Of a DNA stretch of 64,000 bases, positions 8,847 through 17,172 are shown in pieces. A program made the translations under genes and the position numbers. The notes beneath the pieces were generated by a model. That model saw only the letters and a list, made by a program, of their open reading frames with translations. It made no database searches and was not told the origin of the DNA. The first letter of the stretch is position 1. Every line of letters starts with the position of its first letter. Source of the stretch: Chitinophaga chungangae (GTDB lineage: Bacteria > Bacteroidota > Bacteroidia > Chitinophagales > Chitinophagaceae); NCBI RefSeq assembly GCF_017742215.1, contig NZ_JAGHKP010000005.1, positions 145,974 to 209,973 of the forward strand, given 5' to 3'.

Positions 8847-10868
8847 ATGGCTCCCATTAAAACCTTGACGACCCTTTTTGCCGTGGCGGTTTCCTTTCCC
8901 GCCCTGGCACAAACCGATACAACCACCCTGGGCGGCATCACCGTGCATGGATATTCACAGCAACGCGCGCTGAGCGCGGTGCCCGCGGCCGTGAGCCTCG
9001 TGCGCCCGCAGGATCTGCAAAGGCTTTCGGGGCAATCTATTTTGCCCGCGCTCAATACCCTGCCGGGCGTGAGAATGGAAGAACGTTCGCCCGGCAGCTA
9101 CCGGCTCAACATCCGCGGCAGTTCCCTGCGCTCGCCGTTCGGGGTGCGCAATGTGAAAATGTATTACAACGGCCTGCCTTTCACCGATCCGGGCGGCAAT
9201 ACTTACCTGAACCAGTTCGCGCTTGGCAATTTCACCGATATGGAGATCCTGAAAGGCCCCGGCAGCAGCCTGTACGGCGCGGGCACAGGCGGCGTGCTGC
9301 TGGCAGACAGCGATTTCGGGGAAACCGACCGTTTTACCGCGGGTTATACGGGCGGCAGTTTCGGCAGTCATTTACTGACGGGCAAAGGCAGCTGGGGAAA
9401 CGACGTGTTCCGGCAGCAGGCATTGCTCAGCTGGCAGGAATCGAACGGTTACCGCGCGCAGACTTACATGAACCGCAAGGTGGCGGGTTGGGGCGGACAG
9501 TGGAAACCCAACACCAAAGCCACTTTAGAAGGATATGTGTTGTACGGCGACCTGTTTTATGAAACGCCGGGCGGCCTTACGCTGGCGCAATATGAAGCAG
9601 ACCGGAAACAGGCAAGGCCCGCGGGAGGCGGTTTTCCTTCCGCGCCGGACGCACATGCGGCTATCCGCCAGCAAACCATTTGGGGCGGCGCGCAGTTCGG
9701 CTACCGCTGGAACGAGCACTGGCAGCAGACCACCGGCGTGTATGGCGCATTCAGCACCGTGGAAAACCCGACCATCCGCAATTACGAGAAACGCAGGGAA
9801 CCGCATTTCGGCGGAAGGACCGTATTCACTTATTCACGTTCCGTTTTGCGCGTGCTGGCCGGCGCGGAAGCGCAGCACGGGAATTTCTCCACGAAAGTGT
9901 TCACGAACGCAGACGGGGAAGCGGGCGTGTTGCAGACGGACGACAAGGTCAACAATACCATCTATTCGCTTTTCCTTCAGCCTGAATTGCTGCTGCCGCA
10001 TGGCTGGACGATCACGGCGGGCATTAGTATGAACAATAACCGTACGGCCTTCACGCGTTTGTCTGAAACGCCGGCATTCCGTTTCACCAGCCGTTACAAA
10101 AACGAATGGGCGCCAAGACTGGCGGTCATGAAGCAGTTCGACGCATGGGCGAATGTATACGCGATCGTGTCCAAAGGTTTCAGCCCGCCCACGGTGGCCG
10201 AGCTGCTGCCCAGCACGAGCGTGATCAACACGACGCTGCAGGCGGAGAAAGGCTGGAACTACGAAGCCGGCGTTCGCGGCGGCGGGAAAAACGGTTTCTG
10301 GTACGACGTGAACGTTTTCTGGTTCCGCCTGCAGGACGCGATCGTGCAGCGGAGAGACGCCGCCGGCGCGGATTATTTCGAGAATGCCGGGGCCACCACG
10401 CAGAAAGGTTTTGAAGCGTTGCTGCTGTACCGTTTCAACAATTTGCTCGCGCTTCGCGGGGCATACACCTTTCATCATTTCCGGTACGACGAGTTTCGCC
10501 AGCAGGATAAAGTGTACGACGGCAACGCGCTTCCCGGCACGCCCGCGCACACCGTTGCAGCTACCGCGGATGTCAACGTCACGCGCGCGCTGGGGCTTTT
10601 CCTTACCTATCAATACAACAGCGACACCTGGCTGAACGACGCCAATACCGATAAAGCAACATCCTTCCACCTGTTAAGCGTAAAGGCACAGTATACATTT
10701 GACCGGAACGATAAATGGCAGGCGGCAGTGTTTGCGGGAGCGGATAACCTGCTCGACGAAAAATACAGTCTTGGCAACGACATCAACGCCGCCGCGGGCC
10801 GTTATTACAACGCCGCTCCGGGCCGTAATTTTTATGCGGGTTTCAGGATCGGGCTCCATGGAAAATAA
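8847..10868 (+). CDS. TonB-dependent outer-membrane receptor
   Basis: A 673-residue TonB-dependent receptor for active uptake across the outer membrane, powered through TonB/ExbBD. The ATG at 8847 gives the signal peptide MAPIKTLTTLFAVAVSFPALAQ. The plug domain shows LPGVRMEERSPGSYRLNIRG, FGVRNVKMYYNGLPFTDPGG and DMEILKGPGSSLYGAGTGGV. The rest is a beta-barrel, with NVYAIVSKGFSPPTVAELLP and a C-terminal PGRNFYAGFRIGLHGK strand. It lacks the CarboxypepD_reg-like N-terminal domain of SusC proteins and has no SusD partner, so it is more like siderophore or metal receptors. The ligand is not evident. It appears to be a single-gene unit. Confidence 0.92.
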   Translation: MAPIKTLTTLFAVAVSFPALAQTDTTTLGGITVHGYSQQRALSAVPAAVSLVRPQDLQRLSGQSILPALNTLPGVRMEERSPGSYRLNIRGSSLRSPFGVRNVKMYYNGLPFTDPGGNTYLNQFALGNFTDMEILKGPGSSLYGAGTGGVLLADSDFGETDRFTAGYTGGSFGSHLLTGKGSWGNDVFRQQALLSWQESNGYRAQTYMNRKVAGWGGQWKPNTKATLEGYVLYGDLFYETPGGLTLAQYEADRKQARPAGGGFPSAPDAHAAIRQQTIWGGAQFGYRWNEHWQQTTGVYGAFSTVENPTIRNYEKRREPHFGGRTVFTYSRSVLRVLAGAEAQHGNFSTKVFTNADGEAGVLQTDDKVNNTIYSLFLQPELLLPHGWTITAGISMNNNRTAFTRLSETPAFRFTSRYKNEWAPRLAVMKQFDAWANVYAIVSKGFSPPTVAELLPSTSVINTTLQAEKGWNYEAGVRGGGKNGFWYDVNVFWFRLQDAIVQRRDAAGADYFENAGATTQKGFEALLLYRFNNLLALRGAYTFHHFRYDEFRQQDKVYDGNALPGTPAHTVAATADVNVTRALGLFLTYQYNSDTWLNDANTDKATSFHLLSVKAQYTFDRNDKWQAAVFAGADNLLDEKYSLGNDINAAAGRYYNAAPGRNFYAGFRIGLHGK

Positions 10869-10872
10869 CGAA

Positions 10873-10897
10873 CCCGGGCTTGCTTGCGCTGCCCGGG
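10873..10897. terminator. GC-rich hairpin between convergent genes (possible terminator)
   Basis: The arms CCCGGGC (10873-10879) and GCCCGGG (10891-10897) pair just after the TonB receptor stop. There is no T-run, so intrinsic termination is uncertain. A second small hairpin (GCATGA/TCATGC, 10934-10952) lies nearer the response regulator stop and is followed on the minus strand by a T-rich stretch. Confidence 0.4.
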
Positions 10898-10964
10898 CCG
10901 TGCTTTGCGATACTAGGGAAAAATAGGACGTAAGCATGATTTCCGTTCATGCATTAAAATAACG

Positions 10965-11594
10965 TCAGGGTTGTTTTTTGTATTTGCCTGAAATGAGCGC
11001 GTGGCGGCTGTTCACTTCCAGTTTTTGATAGATGTTCTTGATGTGTGTTTTCACCGTTTCAAGGGAAATATCGAGCCGGATGGCGGTTTCTTTGTTGGTA
11101 AGCCCTTCTTCAATGGCCTGGAGTATCTGCGCTTCGCGCGGGGTGAGTTTTTCTTCCAGGTCTTCGGCCGATCTCGGGTTAAAATATGCTACCACTTTGC
11201 GGGCCACGCCGGGCGACATTGGCGCGCCGCCATCGCGCAGGCTGATGAGGCCTTCCCTGATCTTTTGCAGGGGCGTTTGTTTCAGCAGGTAACCGGTTGC
11301 GCCGGCGCAAAGCGCCTGGAATATTTTTTCAGGATCGTCGTACACCGTGAGCATCACTACCTGGCAGCGGGGCGAGCGGCGTTTGATGCGCTGAATGCCC
11401 TGTATGCCCGATTCGCCGGGCAGCCCGATGTCTGACAATACCATGTCGAGTTTTACCTGTTCGTCCCATGCTTCCATGAAAGACACCACATCGCCTTTGC
11501 TTACGGCGCAAGTGAATCCCGGCTGCCGCGAAAAGTACTCCGTCAGCGTTTGCCTGATCTCTGCATCGTCTTCCAGGATTCCCAGGTAAATCAT
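10965..11594 (-). CDS. NarL/LuxR-family response regulator
   Basis: A 209-residue two-component response regulator. The receiver domain has the acidic pair E8/D9-D10, phospho-acceptor Asp55 in VLSDIGLPG, Thr83 in MLTVYDD and Lys105 in GYLLKQTP. The C-terminal LuxR-type helix-turn-helix runs from LTPREAQILQAIEEGLTNKETAIRL to LETVKTHIKNIYQKLEVNSR. It should bind DNA as a phosphorylated dimer. It lies 57 bases downstream of the large histidine kinase on the same strand, so the two are almost certainly a cognate pair. Its target genes are not evident here. Confidence 0.95.
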   Translation of the reverse strand: MIYLGILEDDAEIRQTLTEYFSRQPGFTCAVSKGDVVSFMEAWDEQVKLDMVLSDIGLPGESGIQGIQRIKRRSPRCQVVMLTVYDDPEKIFQALCAGATGYLLKQTPLQKIREGLISLRDGGAPMSPGVARKVVAYFNPRSAEDLEEKLTPREAQILQAIEEGLTNKETAIRLDISLETVKTHIKNIYQKLEVNSRHALISGKYKKQP

Positions 11595-11651
11595 GCTGTA
11601 AAGATGTGTATTAAGGGTGAAAGTATCTCTCCCTCTTTTGGGGGAGGAAAT

Positions 11652-14594
11652 TTACCAGGGTACAGACAGCCTGACCTTGAAAGCGCCTTTCCCGGCGCAG
11701 GTTTCCAGTTCCCCTTTCATGCGCCCCGCCCGCAGCTTCATATGCTGCAGGCCCTGCCCGCCCTGGTAAGCGCCCATCGAGCGCGGCGGTTCTTCGCAGG
11801 GATTCTGCACGGTCAGTTCCAACCGTTTGCCGAAATGAAGATGAATGTTCACGGCGCCTTCGGAAGCATACCGCGCCGCATTGTTCACTGCTTCTTTAAA
11901 AATGAGGAAAAAATTCTGACGGATGATCTGGCTGAGCGGCTTGTCTTCATACCCGCCCGTTACCTGGAAAGAACAGCCCAGCTCGAGTTCCTGCTGCAGC
12001 TTCACGATGTAATCCCGCATACGGCTCACGAGATCGGCGGCCGTGTCGAACCGCGCGTCGATAGACCATACCATATCGCTCATGGTGGTGAGCGCATCGC
12101 GGCTGGTATCGGCGATCTTTTGAAGGGCGGGCGCGTTTTCTTCTTTCATGCGCAGCAGGTCTGCCTGGAAATAAATGCGGGTGAGCGAGCTGCCCACTTC
12201 GTCGTGCAGGTCGCCGGCTATTTTGGTGCGCAGCTGTTGCTCCCTCAGCAATTGCCGCAAACGGTAACGGTAAACGAGCCAGATGGCGCATACGGCGAAC
12301 AGCAGCGCCAGTGTGCGGAACCACCAGGTCTGGTACCAGGCGGGCAACACGGTAAGCGGCATAGTGAGCAGCGTTTGCGTGGCATTGCCTGGCGAAGAGC
12401 GGGCGGCGAGCTGTACTAGGTATTCACCGGGATCGAGGCCCGCGAAGCTGATCTCCGGCTGCCTGCCCAGTTCTTTCCAGTCTTCATCTTTCAGCCGGTA
12501 GAAATATTGCAGCTGCCGCATTTCCTGGTCAGGCCCGCCGAAACGCAGCGAAAAATATTCGGTGCGGGGCGGCACCCGCAGGGCTTTAACAGTGCGGTAA
12601 GGCAGCGTGTAGTCCTGCACCTGGCCCCGGTGACTGCTGGTGGTGAAACTGGTGAAATACAGCAGGGGAAAGCTTTGCGCCGTATCGGCGGCCAGCAGCT
12701 GGTTGGGGTCGAATGCGGTGAAACCGTTGATGGTGCCGAAATACATCTTATCCCCGTCCTGCAGCGCGGCGGAGTGGTTAAATTCGTTGGAAGGAAGTTT
12801 GTTCAGCCGGGAAAAATTACGCGCCGCATACGTAACCGTATGCACCAGGCTCAGGCCATGGTCCGTTCCGGCAACGGCATACGGCCCGGCTAACAGTACC
12901 GAATATACGGCGTTTCCTGCCAGCCCGTTGCCGGTGCCGATCGTGGCGGTCAGTTTTCCCTGCATGTCCGTCACCAATATACCGCGGCCATTCGTGCCCG
13001 CCCAGATATGATCGTTCACTTCACGCAGGCAATACACGCCTGTTTCCGGCTGCCCTTCCGGCACCCGGGTAATTTTTCCCGAACGGGCATCGAAAATAAA
13101 AAGCCCGGCGCCCGTGGCGATATATTTCAGGGAACCTTTGGCCAGTACCTGGAAAACTTTCGCAGTCATGATACGTTTGTTGGCGTACAAGCCGGGAACC
13201 GGCACTATACGGCCTTTACGCGCGTTGAGCAGGTAAAGGCCGCTGTAGGTGCCCACCCACGCCAGCGAATCGTTTTCGCGGTAAAGGCTCACTACGTAGC
13301 GGGTTTGCGAAGTAAGACCGCCGGCGGGGTCTTTCCTGAGAGGGCTGAACGCCAGCGACGAAGGATCGAGCCACATCAGCCCGTCTCCTTCCGTGCCCGC
13401 CAGCAGTGAATCTTTGCCCCAGGGCAGCAGGGTGTAAATAAACCGCTGCGCGATGGGCGTAATGCGGCCGGTCTTTTCGTCGAGCAGGGTGAGCCCGTCG
13501 CGGTAATTGCCGATGATCCAGGAACTGTCTGCCCGGCGGTAGATGCAGCGCACGCTGTACGGCACGGTTTCGGAGGAAGCGGTGCCGAGATAATTATGAA
13601 ACGGGGTGCTGACGGGCTCCAGCACTGCAATGCCTTTGTTGAAGCTGAAATATGTTTTTTCTGCCCGGCCGGGAAACATCAGCATGCCCGCGTTGGTAAA
13701 ATGCTGCAGCACTTCGGGCTCCGTTTCCATGGACTGCCCCGTTTCCGGATCGAGGGCGATGAAGCCATATTTATTGATGTATACGCCAACATTATCGTTC
13801 TGCAAATTGAAAAAACTGACCTTGCGCTGTGTGGCAAGCGAATCGTTGAGCGGGTGTTTCCAGCGGGAAACTTTGCCGGTTTTGATATCGCCGGTATACA
13901 CGCCGTCGTTGGAAACATTGAATATCACCTTCCCGCTTTTGTGAAACAATACGCGGTCGGTGATGGCGTCCTTTAAATCCGCGGAAGGAAAAAAACGCAC
14001 GATCTTTTGCCCGCGCAGCACGGCGAAGCGCCCGTTCACCAGGGCCCACAGTTCGCCGTCCACCGGCTCGAATACGGCGCCCAGCTGCACGTCGGGGCCG
14101 GGTATGAGTTTTCTGAAATCGGCCACCGTAACCAGTTTGCCGTTGCTGACGCGGTATAATACGCCGTTGTTGGAGATGACGTAAATGGAGCCGTCTTTTC
14201 CTTCGCAGATGATCCGCACGTAAAGGCTTTCTTTTGAACCGGGATGGAATTGCCAGCTCACGGCTTTCCATGTGTGCAGGTCGATCATGGTGAGACCGTT
14301 GGGAGAGCCGGCCCAGATGCGGTCCCGCCCGTCTGCCAGCAGGCAGTTGATAGCGTTGCTGATGATGGCGGGTTTGCTGAAGAGGTCGAACGTGAGCAGG
14401 CGGTTGCCGTCGTACCGGTGAAGGCCGCTGCTGGTAGTGAACCAGATGATCCCTTTCCTGTCTTCCGCCACGTGGGTGATGCTAACATCGCGCAGGGAAG
14501 CGGGCAGGTCCAGGAAACGGAACCGCAGGCCCTCGTGCGCATGCAGCAACGACGGTAACAGGAACAGGCAGCAAAATATCCAGGTGCGGGTCAT
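11652..14594 (-). CDS. Two-component propeller sensor histidine kinase (HisKA_3 type)
   Basis: A 980-residue membrane sensor kinase. The start at 14594 gives the signal peptide MTRTWIFCCLFLLPSLLHAH; an upstream in-frame ATG at 14663 would hide it behind 23 polar residues. The periplasmic part contains regulator-propeller repeats (GIIWFTTSSGLHRYDG, DRIWAGSPNGLTMID, LAWVGTYSGLYLLN, DHIWAGTNGRGILV) and then a Y_Y_Y-like domain (PGEYLVQLAARSSPG). One TM helix is near 755-775. The cytoplasmic kinase has the H-box AGDLHDEVGSSLT with His797, the N-box KEAVNNAARY and the G-box GGQGLQHMKLRAGRM. Such kinases with separate regulators often respond to glycans or other nutrients in Bacteroidota; the ligand is unknown. 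It is paired with the downstream response regulator. Confidence 0.93.
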   Translation of the reverse strand: MTRTWIFCCLFLLPSLLHAHEGLRFRFLDLPASLRDVSITHVAEDRKGIIWFTTSSGLHRYDGNRLLTFDLFSKPAIISNAINCLLADGRDRIWAGSPNGLTMIDLHTWKAVSWQFHPGSKESLYVRIICEGKDGSIYVISNNGVLYRVSNGKLVTVADFRKLIPGPDVQLGAVFEPVDGELWALVNGRFAVLRGQKIVRFFPSADLKDAITDRVLFHKSGKVIFNVSNDGVYTGDIKTGKVSRWKHPLNDSLATQRKVSFFNLQNDNVGVYINKYGFIALDPETGQSMETEPEVLQHFTNAGMLMFPGRAEKTYFSFNKGIAVLEPVSTPFHNYLGTASSETVPYSVRCIYRRADSSWIIGNYRDGLTLLDEKTGRITPIAQRFIYTLLPWGKDSLLAGTEGDGLMWLDPSSLAFSPLRKDPAGGLTSQTRYVVSLYRENDSLAWVGTYSGLYLLNARKGRIVPVPGLYANKRIMTAKVFQVLAKGSLKYIATGAGLFIFDARSGKITRVPEGQPETGVYCLREVNDHIWAGTNGRGILVTDMQGKLTATIGTGNGLAGNAVYSVLLAGPYAVAGTDHGLSLVHTVTYAARNFSRLNKLPSNEFNHSAALQDGDKMYFGTINGFTAFDPNQLLAADTAQSFPLLYFTSFTTSSHRGQVQDYTLPYRTVKALRVPPRTEYFSLRFGGPDQEMRQLQYFYRLKDEDWKELGRQPEISFAGLDPGEYLVQLAARSSPGNATQTLLTMPLTVLPAWYQTWWFRTLALLFAVCAIWLVYRYRLRQLLREQQLRTKIAGDLHDEVGSSLTRIYFQADLLRMKEENAPALQKIADTSRDALTTMSDMVWSIDARFDTAADLVSRMRDYIVKLQQELELGCSFQVTGGYEDKPLSQIIRQNFFLIFKEAVNNAARYASEGAVNIHLHFGKRLELTVQNPCEEPPRSMGAYQGGQGLQHMKLRAGRMKGELETCAGKGAFKVRLSVPW

Positions 14595-14696
14595 GGTTCT
14601 CGCATGGTTGGGAAAGCGTTCCGGAAATTCACAGGATATTGCAGGATTATATCGGCAGGTCACCGCTTTCTCCGGATAAAAATACGATTTAACGCC

Positions 14697-16604
14697 CTAA
14701 TTTTCCATGTATTCCCATGCGCTGCGGTATGCGTCGCGCGCTTCGGCGTAAGCGATAAAATCGGCGTAAAAGGGGAATTGCGAAAGCGTGGCGCTGTCGC
14801 CGATCACCACCAGTTTTTTGCGCGCGCGCGTCATGGCTACGTTCATCCTCCGTACGTCCGACAAAAAACCGATCTTGTTTTCGGTGTTGCTGCGCGTCAT
14901 GCTGATGTACACCACGTCGCGCTCCTGCCCCTGGAAACTGTCGATCGTGTTCACGGAGATGCGGTCGCCGTAAGCTTTCAGCTCCGGCGAATGTTCGAGC
15001 TGCTCCTTCAGCAGGTAGATCTGTTCCCGGTACGGCGATATCACGGCGATGCCGGGAAAGTTTTCTTTGCTGTAATGTGTGCTCAATGTGCCGACCAGCT
15101 GGCGGAGATGTTTGAAAAGGAACGCGGCTTCTTCGGGATTGCTCGTGCTGGTGCCTTCCGTTTTTTCATCGAACCCGCAACCGGCCGTATCCACGAACAC
15201 CAACGGGGTTTCGGTGGGGTGCAGCAGGTGGTCCGCCACGGAAGCGTGCGCTTTGAGTTTGTCTTTATAAAAAATGGACGAGGAATATCCCATGATGGTG
15301 GCATGCATGCGGTATTGTTCTTCCAGCATCACCACGGCTTCGGGATAAAGCGCGGTGCATTTTTCGAGCAGGGTGGTACTGAGCCCTTTGCGCGCCGCTT
15401 CGTCGGATTTAACGGTGGGGGACAATTGGTGATGATCGCCCGCCAGCACTACTTTTTGCGCTTTGAGCACGGGTATCCAGCATGCCGGTTCCAGCGCCTG
15501 GCCCGCTTCGTCGATCACGACGGTGTGGTACTGCCGGCCGCGGACGGTGTAGTGATTGGCGCCTACCAGCGTGGCGGTTACCACCTGGGCTTTGGCGATC
15601 ACATCGTCGATGATATACTGTTCGGTGTTTTCGACGGATTTGAGGATGTTCCTTGCTTCGGCGAACAGTGCTTTGCGTTGCTCGCGCTCCGACCTGCCGA
15701 AATTGCGTTTGTATTTGTGCGCCATGTCGCGGAACTCGTTGGCTTGTTTTTTCAGGCGTTTGATCTCCTTGCTGGAAGGATGTTCGGCGATCTTGCTGTC
15801 CAGCGTGAGGGCAGTGAGTTTTTCGGACACTCGTGCCGGGTTGCCCACGCGCAAAACGTTCAGGCCTTCTTCAAAGAGTTTTTCGCTGAGCAGGTCTACT
15901 GCGGTATTGCTGGGCGCCACCACCAGCACCTGCTGCGGTTGCTGTGCGATGAGGGCTTTGATGGCCTGCACCAGCGTGGTGGTTTTGCCGGTGCCGGGAG
16001 GGCCGTGTACGATGGCGATATCGTTGGCGGAAAGGATCATTTGCACGGCTTCCCGCTGCGAGTTGTTGAGGCGCGCATGCTGGAAAGGCGGCGTGCCGGC
16101 ATGAAAAGAAGGCGCCTGTGTGCCGGTGAGGATGCGGACGAGCCTGCCTTCATTGGTTTTTTCGGCGAGCGCGGCGGCCTGTTTGAGGGCGTTCTGCATT
16201 TCGTCGTAGCTGTTGTCGTCGAACAGCAGGTCGACGCCGAGCTTGCCATCGTCCGCCCAATCCGGCAGTTCGTCCGTGCGCAGCGTGAGTTTCAGACGGT
16301 TGCCGCTTTGCCAGGAAATAACGCCTTCCACGTGATGTTCTTTCGGATTGTGATGCGAGAACAACATGGCGGCGGCGCCGAAACGCAGCTGGTGCACGAT
16401 CTCCTGGTGGGTGGTGCGTTCCATTTCCACGGTCAGGTAATCGCCGCGGCTCATTTCGGAGCCGCGGATGGCGATGGGGTACCAGGTAAGGCCGTTCGCC
16501 CGCCTGACGGCCACCGGTGAGGTTTCCGTAAGCTGGCGATAGTTCCTTTTATCTTCTTCCTTTTCGATTTTTAACAGCTCCTGCAGCCTTGCAAAATAAT
16601 CCAT
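14697..16604 (-). CDS. SF1 helicase, UPF1/IGHMBP2-like
   Basis: A 635-residue superfamily 1 (SF1B-like) DNA/RNA helicase. The N-terminal 170 residues resemble the beta-barrel of SMUBP-2-type helicases (PIAIRGSEMSRGDYLTVE). Motifs: Walker A GPPGTGKT (201-208), APSNTAVDLL, Walker B DEAG (365-368), GDHHQLSPTV (389-398), EEQYRMHATIMGYSS, TIDSFQGQERDVVYISMTRS and MNVAMTRARKKLVVIGD. It probably remodels nucleic acid in the cytoplasm; the role in bacteria is poorly defined. It lies 15 bases after the VOC gene and 102 bases before the histidine kinase on the same strand. Nothing nearby suggests a defence system. Confidence 0.93.
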   Translation of the reverse strand: MDYFARLQELLKIEKEEDKRNYRQLTETSPVAVRRANGLTWYPIAIRGSEMSRGDYLTVEMERTTHQEIVHQLRFGAAAMLFSHHNPKEHHVEGVISWQSGNRLKLTLRTDELPDWADDGKLGVDLLFDDNSYDEMQNALKQAAALAEKTNEGRLVRILTGTQAPSFHAGTPPFQHARLNNSQREAVQMILSANDIAIVHGPPGTGKTTTLVQAIKALIAQQPQQVLVVAPSNTAVDLLSEKLFEEGLNVLRVGNPARVSEKLTALTLDSKIAEHPSSKEIKRLKKQANEFRDMAHKYKRNFGRSEREQRKALFAEARNILKSVENTEQYIIDDVIAKAQVVTATLVGANHYTVRGRQYHTVVIDEAGQALEPACWIPVLKAQKVVLAGDHHQLSPTVKSDEAARKGLSTTLLEKCTALYPEAVVMLEEQYRMHATIMGYSSSIFYKDKLKAHASVADHLLHPTETPLVFVDTAGCGFDEKTEGTSTSNPEEAAFLFKHLRQLVGTLSTHYSKENFPGIAVISPYREQIYLLKEQLEHSPELKAYGDRISVNTIDSFQGQERDVVYISMTRSNTENKIGFLSDVRRMNVAMTRARKKLVVIGDSATLSQFPFYADFIAYAEARDAYRSAWEYMEN

Positions 16605-16619
16605 CGCGCGAAGGTACGA

Positions 16620-17006
16620 TTACTTTTCGTCCTCCTGCAACACGGAAAGGATGTTGCCCGCGGGGTCTTTGAACCACGCGATCACCGGCCCGTTGCCGCG
16701 CATGATGCCTTTTTTGTCCGTTTTCAGGTCGCCTTCGTTGTAATGCTCGAACTGAACGCCTTTCTGCATGAGCGCATCCACGGCCTCGTCCACGTCTTTC
16801 ACCGGGAAGTTGAGAATAGTGAAGGAAGCTGGCGTGTGGTTGGGTTTCGGGTAGATGAGTATGTTGGCGCCGCCTTTTATGCTGAGGTTCAGCGTGCCCA
16901 TTTCACCGTCCTGTACGTTGAGGCCAAGCGTTTGGCCGTAGAACTGTTTTGCTTTTTCGAGGTCATTCACGGAAAAACTGCTGAATGCTTTGGTGTCTTT
17001 GAACAT
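16620..17006 (-). CDS. VOC-family (glyoxalase/bleomycin-resistance fold) protein
   Basis: A 128-residue single vicinal-oxygen-chelate domain protein. Visible features are FSVNDLEKAKQFYGQTLGL at the N terminus and VIAWFKDPAGNILSVLQ at the C terminus, both typical of the beta-alpha-beta-beta-beta module. Members are metal-dependent lyases, dioxygenases or binding proteins; the reaction cannot be told from this sequence. It is the first gene of a probable minus-strand unit, with the SF1 helicase starting 15 bases after it. The start at 17006 is the only sensible ATG. Confidence 0.88.
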   Translation of the reverse strand: MFKDTKAFSSFSVNDLEKAKQFYGQTLGLNVQDGEMGTLNLSIKGGANILIYPKPNHTPASFTILNFPVKDVDEAVDALMQKGVQFEHYNEGDLKTDKKGIMRGNGPVIAWFKDPAGNILSVLQEDEK

Positions 17007-17122
17007 AAGCCTGGTTTTTTTTATAAAGTTACGGGCTTAGGATGAATGAAAGGAGGGGTGATTGAGGCAAATTGGGTGGCGGAATTGGCAACAGCAGTGG
17101 GTTTACGGTTGTTGTGAAAAGA

Positions 17123-17150
17123 AAAGCCGCCTGTTTTTGCAGGCGGCTTT
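17123..17150 (-). terminator. Rho-independent terminator of the first SusC/SusD operon
   Basis: An 11-bp perfect stem (17123-17133 with 17140-17150, core AAGCCGCCTG) has a six-base loop. Read on the minus strand it ends in TTTTCTTTT. It lies 23 bases past the SusD stop. Confidence 0.85.
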
Positions 17151-17172
17151 CCGTATACGGCAACGTTGTTTT

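Noticed and set aside
4162..14650. Exact 14-base match TATTGCAGGATTAT at 4162 and 14637
   Set aside because: Matches of this length are expected by chance several times in a 64-kb window, and the two sites face genes in different orientation.
14604..16520. Plus-strand frame of 638 codons
   Set aside because: Lies exactly opposite the SF1 helicase, whose motifs are complete. His/Phe/Val-rich shadow text without domains.
14697..17006. SF1 helicase with neighbours as a possible phage-defence system
   Set aside because: The helicase is of the common UPF1/IGHMBP2 type, and its neighbours are a VOC protein and a two-component system. No nuclease, methylase or toxin is present.
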